DNA from: Elusimicrobiota bacterium | GTDB taxonomy: Bacteria; Elusimicrobiota; Elusimicrobia; UBA1565; UBA9628 | Direction: 5' to 3' | Assembly: GCA_023249645.1 (NCBI GenBank) | Contig: JAHFCF010000011.1 | Coordinates: forward strand, 34,167-98,166 | Length of the DNA: 64,000 nucleotides | Part shown: piece by piece, positions 27,201 to 34,995 of the stretch | Numbering within the stretch: position 1 is the stretch's first letter | Layout: each line of letters begins with the position of its first letter | The notes under the pieces: model-generated | What the model was told of the DNA's origin: nothing | The model's database searches: none | The model's input: only the letters and a program-made list of their open reading frames with translations | Program-made: the position numbers and the translations under genes

Positions 27201-30200
27201 GTTGCGCAGGACCATGGACTGCCCCGGCGGCACCGAGATGTCTCGCAGTCCGGAGAGGACGGTTCCAGCCAGGATCCTCAGCTTGCTGTTGGGAGGCACC
27301 AGGAAGCGGAATCGGCCATCCACGACGGTGACGTCGTTTCCGACGAAAACCTCTCCAGGCTCGTCCTTTTTCCCTTTCTTCGCCGGCAACGCTTCGATGT
27401 CGAGTTTCGCCAGGGTTCCCAGATTGAGCCGGCCGATCCTGACATTCTCTCCGGAGACGAAGAGCTGGCTGCCATCCGCCAGGTTGACGGAACCTAGACG
27501 CTTTTTAAGGAAAATGCCCCGGGGACCCGCAAAGGATTTGGCCAACCGGAGCTGGGTGGTGGGATCCACAAAACCCTCGTTGGCTTCCAAGGTCTTTCTG
27601 GCTGTTTGATAGGGCAGCAATTGATCGGCCGGGATGGGCGACACCTCGACTGCCGGGTCAGCTGACTGAGCCTTGATGACGAAGCTTGACCGGACTTGGG
27701 TTGCAGTGACATCAAGCGAGAACGGAATGTCCGGATCCGGCTTTCCCTTCTTATCGGTAGCAAGATCTTTATTCAACAAAAGCAAGGTCATATTCACCCA
27801 TTTGCCGCTCTGATCCTGGGCATAGACATACGACAAAACCCTGCCGTGCACATCGAGCTCGGCGACCAAAGAATCCCCCTCCTTGATCTGAGGAAACACC
27901 AGGAGGACTTTTTTGCCTTTGACCATTTTGGTGTTGAATTCCTTGGCCCGGCGGTAGAGATCTCCCGTATGCTCATCAGAAGCATCCATACCTTTATAGC
28001 GAAGCCAGGTGCCTTCCGAGGTTTGTATGGTATCGCCATCGGAAACCTTGGTAATCTGCGCGAGGCGAGCGCGGTAGCGGCCTTGCAGCTCCGCAGGCAG
28101 AGGCACTCCCTCAGTCGGGGCTATATGGGTGGAAAGTCCCAGGTTTGGAACAAGGAGGAGACTGACGATGCCGCCCGCGAGTCCTGCGGTTGCCAGGACT
28201 GCGGAAACCACAGGAAACGAGGCCCACCAGAAGATGCTGGCCAAGCCGATGAGGAAGGGGGATGAGGACCTCAGATAACCGACGAGAGGTCCTGCTTTCG
28301 CGTTGAGTCGCTGCACCGGGCCCGTCAGTGCTTGAGCCTGCTCCGGGAAGGCGGCGCAGAAGAGATTCCACCAGACGACAAAGATCATGTGCGGATGCAT
28401 GAAGAGGAATTTAAAAAAGAGCCAGCCGCGGGCATTGGCCCCTTGGCGGAAGCCGACATTGGATTCATCGAAGGTCTTGGTCCGGATCAAATACTGCGCT
28501 TGGAATTCGTAGATGAACGGCTGGAGCCATTCAGAAATATTACTGAAAGCCGGCTTGAGGACCGCCAGACGGCCATCTTTCAACACTCCGAGAGTCAGCC
28601 AACTGTTGGCCCCGAAGTTCGCCTGCCTGGGAAGCTCCGGCATCCTGGCGATCTCAGAGGACAATCCCTGGGAAGCTGCTGAAGTCGGGCCTGAAGAACG
28701 CATCGTGATCCACCGCACACCCATGTAGAGCGCAAATTCGAGGAAGAACATGACGGACATGAAAAAAACGACCGGGTTATTCCAGCTGGGCATGATCTTG
28801 CGCAGGGGATTAGGCCAGAGCCACACCACGGCGCCAAATCCGAGCCCTACGACGCGGGAGACCGCGGAATAGAGTCCACCAAGGCCCCTCAGGGACAAGG
28901 CCGTGCCCGGATTCATCAAGGAAAGCATGAGCATGAAAATGCCGATCCCCAGGGTCGCCGATGCAAAGAGGAAGGAGAGCCTCAGGGCCTGCGACGGTCC
29001 CAATTCCTTGAGGGATCCGCTGATGAAGGCTTTGCCTGACGCCAACAGAGCCTTGGTCTTTTCCGGGGATCCCTCGGCATAGAGCTCGATGTTTTCCTTG
29101 GTCCAGCGCAAGTAGAGCCAGTCTCCGGAATTCAGCGAGACCTGGAAACCATTATGGGATCTTTGGACGCTGAGTTCGGAGTCCGCCAATCGGAGAGACT
29201 TCGCCAGGAAAGCCTTGAACTCGCGCTCGGACTCGGGCTTCGAGAGCTTCTCAGCCATCTTGTCCGCGAAAGGCGTTGGCAGAGGCACCGTGGATTTCTG
29301 ATAGTCAAGGGAAACGCCGAGTTCCTTGCGGATGTTCTCCAACAGCTGGCCGAGGCTCTGGCCTGTCGTGGCCACGATCTCGGCCGCCAGGAGCGCCTGG
29401 GAGAAAAGATCGTTGTACGGCGTCCAGGGAGAGAGCACGATCGTATCCGCCTCGGAGAGCCCCCAGACTGCTGGATCCACCTCTTCGACCGACAGCTGGG
29501 ATTGCTTGGCCAGGCGGTCCAAAAGCCGGGTCTGCGTGAAGGCCCGGAATATCTTGCCCCCGTAGTTGCGGTGATGCACCAGGTACCAGGTGAAGAGGAG
29601 CGAGAGGTCGCTTGACTGCATCGCCTTGCCGTTGATGTCGAGGACATGGATGCGCGGATTGTCGCTTCCCAGGAACACGCCGAGCCGCTTTTCTCCGGCC
29701 GGAGCATCATGGATATAGCCGGCCATGCCTTCCACATCTCCGCCGATGTCCACGGCGCTGTTCGGCAGCCCCAGGGCATGCAGCAGTGCCGCAGTTTCAG
29801 AGGCCTGCGTGTCCACGATGAGCCGCACATCGGAAGAGGCGATCTTCTGCACATTGAAGCGTTCCTTCAGCGAGGCGAGATAGGCTTTGCGGATGTCCAG
29901 GCGGTATTCCACGAGGCCTTGAAGGCGGGCGGAGGACAAGGCCAGCCTCTTGTCGCGGCTGGCCGCGCTCGCGGCCGCGCGGATCTCGTTGAATTCCTCA
30001 TCCGGGATGCGGCCCTTGTAGTGACCGAAACGGACCACGGTCTCGCGCGAGACCAAGAAGCCCAGCCTGTAGGCCCCCTCCCGGACCGCGTGATGGAATT
30101 CCGCCGGGATGGCCTCGCCCTCGGCGATGGCGACCTTGATGCCGTTGCCCGCGAAAACCTCCGCCATCTTCTCGACCACCGGCCGCATGGACGCGACGGT

Positions 30201-33200
30201 GCAGCCCAAGAGGATTGTCCCTCCCAGCCGCCTTTGAGGCGCGTTGAGATACTCGGAGACAGCCTGAGCCGTGCGCATCGCTTCGCCGAGGTGCGTCTGG
30301 GCATCCGGCAGGGTCTCGACGCGGATGCCGCTCTTGTAGCGGGCGACGGCGGCTTCGAGGACCTCATGGTCCTTTTTCGTGTCGCTGACCAGCTTCTGCT
30401 CCAGCTCGAAGGAGGCTTTGTCGCGGGCCGCGTCCAGAGGCATGCCTTCCATGGCCAGGCGCAGCTGGCGGATCAAGGAGCCGAGGACCACTTCCTGGAC
30501 TTCCGGATCCATGCGGAAAACAGCGCCGTTGAGGAACATCTCATAGCTGTCGGTGTCGGGAGCGTTCTTATCCGGCGCGGACTCGACCAGAAGGCCCATG
30601 AGCTCGGGAGAGTCCTTCACCTCGCTGATGTTGACCTTGACCTTGACCTTGCGGCCGAAATTGGTGCGGCCGACCTCCACGGACTCCCCGTGGGACAAGG
30701 CTTCCGGCAGCCAGTCCCAATAGCGCGCCTTTCCTTTAAGACGGGCAAACGCCGCGGCAAGATCCTCGGAAGCGGTTTCGACCGGCTTGCCGGCTCTGAC
30801 GGCCTGGGCGAGCCACGTCCGCGCTTGCATCGGGGACAGCGTGTAGATCGGACGGCCTTCAAAGCCGCTGCTGGCCGCGCCCAGAGCCACGGCGCCGAAC
30901 TGCCCGGCCGAGTTCTGCTCGTGGCTCTTGTCAAAGAGGCGCGCGAGCGTCTTTTCGATCTCCTCGAACTCCGCCGCATCGCGCAGAGCCGTCAGGACCG
31001 AGCGCAGATTCTGGGCCTGGAGGGCCAAGGACTCCTGGTCCATGGGCCCGGATTTTTCAAGCGCCGCTTCCAAAGCCTTGAAAATAGCCGGGAGCTTCTC
31101 CGCCAAGGAGTGGCCGTGGATCTTCAGGCCCATGGCCAGGGCCATGGCCAGGGCCAAGCTCAAAGATGATCTCGCGCGCGCCCCATCCTGGGCCTTCAGC
31201 TGGGCTTCGGCGTCCTCGACCTGGCCGAGGGCCGAGGACCAGAGCTGCCGGTTGGGGAGCTTCCTGAAGAAGTAGGCCAGATTCGGGCCCCAGAGGCTCA
31301 AGCCCATGAGGGCGAAGCGGCCGACCACGACATGCCGGTCGACATCCAGAGAGGACTGGCGCAGCCACTTCTCACCGACCGCGTAGCCGCTGAGCTCGAC
31401 GGCCGAGGCGCCCTTGAGCGCCGCGATCTTGCGCAGGACCTCGGACCGCAGGCGCTTGGGGGCTTCGCCGCCCGGAACGATCAAAAGCATGTCGAGGCTG
31501 CGCCCTTCCTTGGTCCAGAGGAAATCGCCGGCAACGCTCAAGCCCTTCATCTCAGGGAACCATTCGCGCATGGCTAAGGAGAGATGCGCCAGCGGCTCCA
31601 CCCGATCCGAGAGTTCTCCGAGCTTTTCCTTTATAGAGTCCGCCTGCTGCAGGGAATGCTTGATCAGGTCCCGGAAGTCGGCCTTCTGCTGGCGCAGGGC
31701 CTGCATCTCCGGCGACCGGCCTTGGATGGGAGGCAGCCCCTTCAATTCCAAGCGGAATTCCTTGGCCTGGAACTTGAGTTCCTTGACCATCTCGGCCCAG
31801 GTCTCCATGAGGGGGTGCTTGGCGATGAGCTTGGCGATGACGCCTTCCTCTTGATGGAGGAGCGTCTGCTGGGACATCATCTCCGCGTTGACCTTATCGA
31901 TGGCATCGGCCAGGGTCGTGCGAAGCTGCGGGAGCTTATCCAGGACCGGGATCTCCACGGCCTGCGCCGGCTGATGCCAAGACTGCCAGGCCTGGGCGAT
32001 GACGCGGGGATCTCCGAGATCCCTGACCAAGGCCGAGATGTCGCGGCCCGATCTCAAGGCCATATCGATCCGGAAGGCCAGACCCTGGACCTGGGAATTG
32101 GTCTGGGCGTCTAAATGGCTGTCGATCTCTTCCTGCTTCTTAAGGAGCTGAACGGACAGCTCGTCAGCGGGGATGCCTTGGGCGCGGAGAGCCGCCAGAC
32201 GGTTCAAAATCCTTTGCTGCTCAGCCGGATCGCTGGAAAGATATGCCGGAAGGATCGCGCTCGGCTTGATCCCCAAGTCCAGGAAATCAGCCGTCACGCC
32301 TTGGGTGATGGCGCGCACATAATGGAGGATGTTCGGAAAGAATTGCTGGACCTGGACCAGCGCGACATCCTGGACTTGGCGAGAAAGCGCCTCGGTCCAG
32401 GCCACGCCGGCCTTCTTGGCCGCGATCCTGGCGGCCAGCTCGATCATGTCGTTATGGAGGACCGCCTGAAGAGCTGCCTGGGTCATGTTCTGGACGGCGT
32501 TGAGAGCGATGTAGATGGTGGGCGTGTTATGGTCAGGGCCGAAGCCCACATGGGAGATCTGGAAATCCTCTCCGGAAGCGTAGCGCAGGGCGCGGGCCTG
32601 CGGCGATTCGATGAGAACGATGCGCAAAGGCGTTTGAGCGATCACGTCTTTGACCGTGACCGACCCGAGCTCCTTGATGCTGACTGATTGATCGGCAGCG
32701 GAAAGGGCCTGGACCGCCTGCTCGATGCGCTGCGCGATCAATGGGTCCGCGACAGGCTTGAGATCCGCTTGATCCGCCCCTCGTGCGAGGCTGGCGCGGC
32801 CAGAGCCGAAGGCTTCGTTGATCTTCCCATTGACATCGACGTGCGTTGCCTGCGTGTGAGTCGGCCCGACTCCGAACGCCGAGCCGGCGGCCAGGGCCGG
32901 CACGAGCTCCGCGGGAGCCTCGAAGAACTGGGCGGCGATCCTCTTGATCGCTTGCACCAGTCCGGGCTTGACGACCGGCGGCTGATCGATCGCCGGAGAA
33001 CGGCGAGCCGCCCCGGGCATCGCCGCCGGAGAGGCCGAGGCGGCGGAGGTCGGCGTCGGCGCGGCCACGGCGCCGGCGACGAGTTGCGCCGGAAGGAGAG
33101 GCGCGACAGAGCCGCTGACCGCAGCGAATGCCGCGTCCGCGGCGGCTTGCGAGAGTGGACCGGGGGCGACGAGATCCGGCGCGCCGCTCAGCGGCAGGCT

Positions 33201-33374
33201 CTGCGGCGCAAGCCGGACTAGGCCGGCCTCAGGAGCGGCGACCCGCGCCGTCGAGTGGAAACTTTTTCCCGCCTGCGCGTAAGCTTCCAGACCGGGGGAG
33301 AGGACGACGAGAATGAATGCCAGCGCGCTGGCCACAAAGCTCTTGAAGAGTCTGGCCGCTTGCCGCGCGCTCAT
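21237..33374 (-). CDS. 4045-residue exported/membrane giant with duplicated enzyme-like architecture
   Basis: Signal peptide at residues 1-34 (LFKSFVASALAFILVVLS...AYAQA), then an Ala/Pro-rich linker to about 150. Two related modules follow. Module 1: a helical region, GEKWLRQ (about 665), MFLNGAVF (about 945), a phosphohexomutase-like region (about 1040-1440) recognisable by GGTILLGCTVASMRPVVEKM, VRLIVDTQASETAALLHALG, GVFLGSDNPRIHVLD and LYAEG, several transmembrane segments (about 1470-1755), and a staphylococcal-nuclease-like domain (about 1770-1885, VSDGDTIQ...LRYKGMDASDE...HGRVLSYVYA). Module 2 repeats this in order: GEAWLKR (about 2375), IFLNGMLF (about 2648), only the first mutase domain (about 2740-2860), membrane segments, nuclease-like domain (about 3130-3228, degenerate). 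More membrane segments (about 3235-3340) and a 700-residue helical C-terminus follow. The mutase catalytic TASHNP and DGDADR motifs are lost; nuclease copy 1 keeps the Asp-Gly-Asp-Thr, Arg, Asp and HGR positions. Function unknown. Confidence 0.88.
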   Translation of the reverse strand: MSARQAARLFKSFVASALAFILVVLSPGLEAYAQAGKSFHSTARVAAPEAGLVRLAPQSLPLSGAPDLVAPGPLSQAAADAAFAAVSGSVAPLLPAQLVAGAVAAPTPTSAASASPAAMPGAARRSPAIDQPPVVKPGLVQAIKRIAAQFFEAPAELVPALAAGSAFGVGPTHTQATHVDVNGKINEAFGSGRASLARGADQADLKPVADPLIAQRIEQAVQALSAADQSVSIKELGSVTVKDVIAQTPLRIVLIESPQARALRYASGEDFQISHVGFGPDHNTPTIYIALNAVQNMTQAALQAVLHNDMIELAARIAAKKAGVAWTEALSRQVQDVALVQVQQFFPNILHYVRAITQGVTADFLDLGIKPSAILPAYLSSDPAEQQRILNRLAALRAQGIPADELSVQLLKKQEEIDSHLDAQTNSQVQGLAFRIDMALRSGRDISALVRDLGDPRVIAQAWQSWHQPAQAVEIPVLDKLPQLRTTLADAIDKVNAEMMSQQTLLHQEEGVIAKLIAKHPLMETWAEMVKELKFQAKEFRLELKGLPPIQGRSPEMQALRQQKADFRDLIKHSLQQADSIKEKLGELSDRVEPLAHLSLAMREWFPEMKGLSVAGDFLWTKEGRSLDMLLIVPGGEAPKRLRSEVLRKIAALKGASAVELSGYAVGEKWLRQSSLDVDRHVVVGRFALMGLSLWGPNLAYFFRKLPNRQLWSSALGQVEDAEAQLKAQDGARARSSLSLALAMALAMGLKIHGHSLAEKLPAIFKALEAALEKSGPMDQESLALQAQNLRSVLTALRDAAEFEEIEKTLARLFDKSHEQNSAGQFGAVALGAASSGFEGRPIYTLSPMQARTWLAQAVRAGKPVETASEDLAAAFARLKGKARYWDWLPEALSHGESVEVGRTNFGRKVKVKVNISEVKDSPELMGLLVESAPDKNAPDTDSYEMFLNGAVFRMDPEVQEVVLGSLIRQLRLAMEGMPLDAARDKASFELEQKLVSDTKKDHEVLEAAVARYKSGIRVETLPDAQTHLGEAMRTAQAVSEYLNAPQRRLGGTILLGCTVASMRPVVEKMAEVFAGNGIKVAIAEGEAIPAEFHHAVREGAYRLGFLVSRETVVRFGHYKGRIPDEEFNEIRAAASAASRDKRLALSSARLQGLVEYRLDIRKAYLASLKERFNVQKIASSDVRLIVDTQASETAALLHALGLPNSAVDIGGDVEGMAGYIHDAPAGEKRLGVFLGSDNPRIHVLDINGKAMQSSDLSLLFTWYLVHHRNYGGKIFRAFTQTRLLDRLAKQSQLSVEEVDPAVWGLSEADTIVLSPWTPYNDLFSQALLAAEIVATTGQSLGQLLENIRKELGVSLDYQKSTVPLPTPFADKMAEKLSKPESEREFKAFLAKSLRLADSELSVQRSHNGFQVSLNSGDWLYLRWTKENIELYAEGSPEKTKALLASGKAFISGSLKELGPSQALRLSFLFASATLGIGIFMLMLSLMNPGTALSLRGLGGLYSAVSRVVGLGFGAVVWLWPNPLRKIMPSWNNPVVFFMSVMFFLEFALYMGVRWITMRSSGPTSAASQGLSSEIARMPELPRQANFGANSWLTLGVLKDGRLAVLKPAFSNISEWLQPFIYEFQAQYLIRTKTFDESNVGFRQGANARGWLFFKFLFMHPHMIFVVWWNLFCAAFPEQAQALTGPVQRLNAKAGPLVGYLRSSSPFLIGLASIFWWASFPVVSAVLATAGLAGGIVSLLLVPNLGLSTHIAPTEGVPLPAELQGRYRARLAQITKVSDGDTIQTSEGTWLRYKGMDASDEHTGDLYRRAKEFNTKMVKGKKVLLVFPQIKEGDSLVAELDVHGRVLSYVYAQDQSGKWVNMTLLLLNKDLATDKKGKPDPDIPFSLDVTATQVRSSFVIKAQSADPAVEVSPIPADQLLPYQTARKTLEANEGFVDPTTQLRLAKSFAGPRGIFLKKRLGSVNLADGSQLFVSGENVRIGRLNLGTLAKLDIEALPAKKGKKDEPGEVFVGNDVTVVDGRFRFLVPPNSKLRILAGTVLSGLRDISVPPGQSMVLRNLPDGALSIETEYRHPAVVLNRLWASFKNGTPLDGLLDLVRFNKLNPAALAQWWKKAPIPAYEPVRSAASLTALSSIGRQKMPAGLHQDFENEVLAKAAGRLSDSQAGRRFLVSKQGKKEEIKQALLAGLERHYETISAIRQQEKLDKLRERLQAMLKTALKASELHEFLEGIFSGFPEVSSIGLDGRPNPEFLEVQKLKQAWNKTFRKLPPRTQGAIASLQREVAALQEIDETRSKELSFYMERAQQRLAGLAGLLIQGPDRFPDAISLVLGGPHLFVQAPKSLELLVVEPGEDGPRAVDASTLKGIRLPAEDVKVVSVGEAWLKRNFKDGMRNRLLSRFLITGTTLWGRDLAAMRSSNIGGRVPEANFLALAKEFLDDSERLSHDAASAPQARDLAYLSHLTLLGAAPGILERIKEADKVTTPRLISQVRIQHHQASEALRKQELRAIVSHAMGPVSAHDYADSGLGGVLIGDVRPQELGRKLLYKISSQEALSWIERLVVQGAPVQDGQSKLDALLNRLKARREWWSWYPERLDAGRFALVGRDMRGRSVEVRVRIAALPQSPGTLAVMAQSEKSRSISDVDRYEIFLNGMLFELDTVAQQSVLTSVVRQLQAVLDGKSLREARDSSQVPAEKISAAIEQYARGVRSDDLPAVTQLPWQDSTWTGPMSLEDSMRLAKSLGDYVTPKGGASKPVLVGYSSLEQKPQAEAAAQVLSARGIAVILAQGPATLEAISHMLKFGAAEMALWYSSDKIKILGKDGQGLGMARSNEIGWLALRSHAVRRLDLKSAQVQGLLEIQPVPELSAAQAPTTAQPVAAPAQAATLYSSASWSAFMVHASITAAFSLILVTAAFFPSALFALPLSSKILMVVRAAMSLKSLIYAGSVFAGLALGAIVSGPRFLWYVGIMYRLQNRLSKGQGTYYGLIPELEKIPRSHLDPKKADFWFPVSTLPDGRIAIREEYFAHLSPTRQMLIYHFAVSYKLFLSPQLVRFGIDMGNEAVIGRFRTAKIAFFVVLMGPVQIFVELAMLWDILMDRLMGRPINALHRTKPEPAQGQPVLPSEIEKDFSARWETVTVIKDDSTVVLMDGTEVRLIGAGKAGKAVPLMSPEARELLEGKEVLLVIPKAQAEGTRRVAGHIYASFGKQSSPQEIKLTRAVHALAARQGAYGYRLPGTAAVDSDKLPLFLTLPMKNSREVSQGWEKTFASSILSLFAAQGFWAVVKLSGIGLSPLAHVAAFAALGLLVLPAAWGFIKLIKGLGRGPIMNHKLVAAALSIGLGFFLVQSTQGPGWAAGSGAQSIGNATSAVLEFVRMPRVKNVYTAAPPEQAAPWRALLPAGSVLVGQARAVLNQNPAIVNADAERAAWETAMMPLKVLDVREPQLLAGYMEKVRLLGADPAVDRSFEAGAKLLALYSRQLMLPTSQQETLLSSLLQASKPGDYDSWVEHALLPVLRKALVAQRIPLGNGSWREVLLRAAAGKLSAVPDTLYYPTNKLAADMNAFISQQGRADAGPMSFAEAVLYAKLYLRVPEGLRPRILSDLVQDSAGAFWAEAEMAKIHRASLLGQMVYAYPESPYLLLPEGMAYVAQTVNLAKEALLVPGLRPVLVGHLGSLLPTGQVRNIQEMMANGRAGNIFKSLTPSQRYMLGRLLADDPELNRYLELKSLFGLRSMARKLQAQGTGLADFQRELDAVLALPGGESLTRITLPDYGDLKSDPWALWRRYYADILIQTVVGMDQEKIPGRFLPDLLPHALIAMHGGKVAGTGSAQDVQKFQKALNRVKPAKIRAALYRLRLSGGEPLTIGLNNRSIPELVMKDLGSEASPDNRKPVGALGFSPIYEDDLKSLMSGTFRVGNGDASDYGEWKAGDKFIVKVGTKAGRKNLFTTTLTSIKRKQIGYLSLDELETCVPSGLWNRVEQMFAAEEDRIEGQYVREELQRQALINALIEDLRQFYPGTDRETWGTLLQFEPYASVKFRSTEGPAPTPSGSRP

Positions 33375-33386
33375 GAGTCAATTGTA
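33375..33386 (-). promoter_or_regulatory. -10 box abutting the start of the giant gene
   Basis: On the minus strand TACAAT (33386-33381) is followed by six bases (TGACTC) and the ATG at 33374, the same spacing as at 4284, 12263 and 58636. No Shine-Dalgarno sequence is seen. Confidence 0.5.
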
Positions 33387-33410
33387 ACAGCAGCGCGCCT
33401 ATTGTCCGAG

Positions 33411-33497
33411 GGTCAAAGGACCCAGAAAGAGGCCCCTATTTAGACCTATATCCTTATAGGCCCATGGACCCACCCCGACTAGGCTAAAAGACCTAGG
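33411..33497. repeat. Intergenic GACCTA/GGCCTA palindromic element
   Basis: Between lnt and the giant gene lie GGACCC, GACCTATA-TCCT-TATAGGCCC (an imperfect hairpin centred near 33454), GGACCC again, CTAGGC and AGACCTAGGCC. It is the densest occurrence of the GACCTA/GGCCTA words in the window. Confidence 0.5.
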
Positions 33498-34995
33498 CCG
33501 AAACCATCAGCACAAGCAGGACCACAAGGCACATCGTCCCGAACCAGTCTCCATGGCGGACGTAAAAGGAACGCTGCGGGAAGTGGTCCGCGGTCGGGAC
33601 TGCCGCCTCCAGACGACCGCGCTCGTGCAGGTCCAGCTTGGCCGTGACAACGCCCCACGGATCGATCACGCCCGAGATGCCGTTGTTGGCGCAACGCACG
33701 ATGGTGACGCGATCCTCCACGGCCCTGAAGACATTGGCTTGAAAATGCTGATAAGGTCCCCAGGTATCCTGCGTAGAATACCAGCCGTCATTGGTCAGGT
33801 TGAAAACGATCCGGGCTCCCCGCGCCGCGTCTGCACGAACCCATCTCGGGAACATGGCCTCATAGCAGATGCTGGCCGCCGCCGGGCCCCAGGGCGTTTG
33901 AAACAGCGGCTGAGCAGCCGCGCCCGCCGAGATCCCCCCCATCTCATTCAAGATCCCGATGAATCTGCCGAGGAATTTAAACGGCACGAACTCGCCGAAG
34001 GGAACGAGCTCTCTTTTGTGGTAGCCGACGATGTCGCGGCTGGAGGGCGTGACTAAGAAGGCGGCATTGTAAGTCGATCCATTTTCCCGCGAGACCGCGC
34101 CCACGACGTGTACCGCTCCCAGACGCTTGGCCCAGGCCGCGACCTCCGGGATGCCTCGCTCGGGCTCGACCAAGTAAGGCAGAGAAGACTCGGGCCAGAC
34201 CACCAAGGCCGGCGTCTTCGAGCGCGGACGCGACAGAAGCTCTTCGAAATTATCGCGGATGCTCTGCACGAAGCGGGCGTCCCACTTCTGATACTGGTCC
34301 ACGGCAGGCTGGAGGATCTCCACACGATTGGTAAATCCAGGAGGATTCAGGTGGCGCCGGGTCATTTCGAATACCCCGTAAGCCCAGGAAGCGACGACCA
34401 GGGCCAAGACCAGGGCGAAGTTCCGCGCCGTTTCCGACGATCCCTTCTCTGCGTCAGACTCAACCCAGGCGCGCTCCAGGACTGCGTTGGCAGCCACGAT
34501 CAGAAATCCCAGAAAATGAGGCCCGGCGAAACTGCTGATTTGAATGAGCGCCAGGTATCGCCACTGCGTGTAGCCCAGAATGTCCACGCACAGCCGCGGA
34601 GTCCAACGTTCGCTGGCGAATGTCACGGCAGTCCAGAGCGCGGCCCAAGCCCAGGGACGCCAGGCAGATTTGCCATCGGCAAACTTCCGGCCCAAGATCC
34701 CGATGAGGCCCCAATTCAAGGCCAAGAAAAGGGTCAGAGCCCCCCACGCCAGAAGTCCCACGAAGACGGAGAGACCGGCGAACCGGCAGGTGTTGTAGAT
34801 CCAATAAAGAGCCATCCCGTGATAACCGAAGCCGGCGGCCAGTCCGATGGCAGCTGCATCCCGCCAACCGTTGCAGCGCCGCCACAAGAAAAAAAGAGGC
34901 GCAAGAGAGATCCAGGCCAAAAAGCAGAGGCCCGGCTTAGGCAATGACAGGGCGGTCAATCCGCCGCAGAAAAGAGCGATCACGCCCCGTGGCAT
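33493..34995 (-). CDS. lnt: Apolipoprotein N-acyltransferase
   Basis: Adds the third acyl chain to the N-terminal Cys of lipoproteins at the periplasmic face of the inner membrane. 500 residues: about six N-terminal transmembrane helices (residues 5-200) and a C-terminal nitrilase-like domain with the catalytic triad in VVWPESSLP (Glu), [11 protein letters not shown] (Lys) and ICYEAMFP (Cys). A final hydrophobic segment ([13 protein letters not shown]) anchors the end. The ATG at 34995 lies inside the secA 3' end (16-base overlap), so expression depends on secA transcription. Presence of Lnt supports a diderm envelope. Confidence 0.96.
   Translation of the reverse strand: MPRGVIALFCGGLTALSLPKPGLCFLAWISLAPLFFLWRRCNGWRDAAAIGLAAGFGYHGMALYWIYNTCRFAGLSVFVGLLAWGALTLFLALNWGLIGILGRKFADGKSAWRPWAWAALWTAVTFASERWTPRLCVDILGYTQWRYLALIQISSFAGPHFLGFLIVAANAVLERAWVESDAEKGSSETARNFALVLALVVASWAYGVFEMTRRHLNPPGFTNRVEILQPAVDQYQKWDARFVQSIRDNFEELLSRPRSKTPALVVWPESSLPYLVEPERGIPEVAAWAKRLGAVHVVGAVSRENGSTYNAAFLVTPSSRDIVGYHKRELVPFGEFVPFKFLGRFIGILNEMGGISAGAAAQPLFQTPWGPAAASICYEAMFPRWVRADAARGARIVFNLTNDGWYSTQDTWGPYQHFQANVFRAVEDRVTIVRCANNGISGVIDPWGVVTAKLDLHERGRLEAAVPTADHFPQRSFYVRHGDWFGTMCLVVLLVLMVSA

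Noticed and set aside
29646..31169. Plus-strand frame of 507 codons
   Set aside because: Antisense shadow in GC-rich DNA under the 4045-residue gene.
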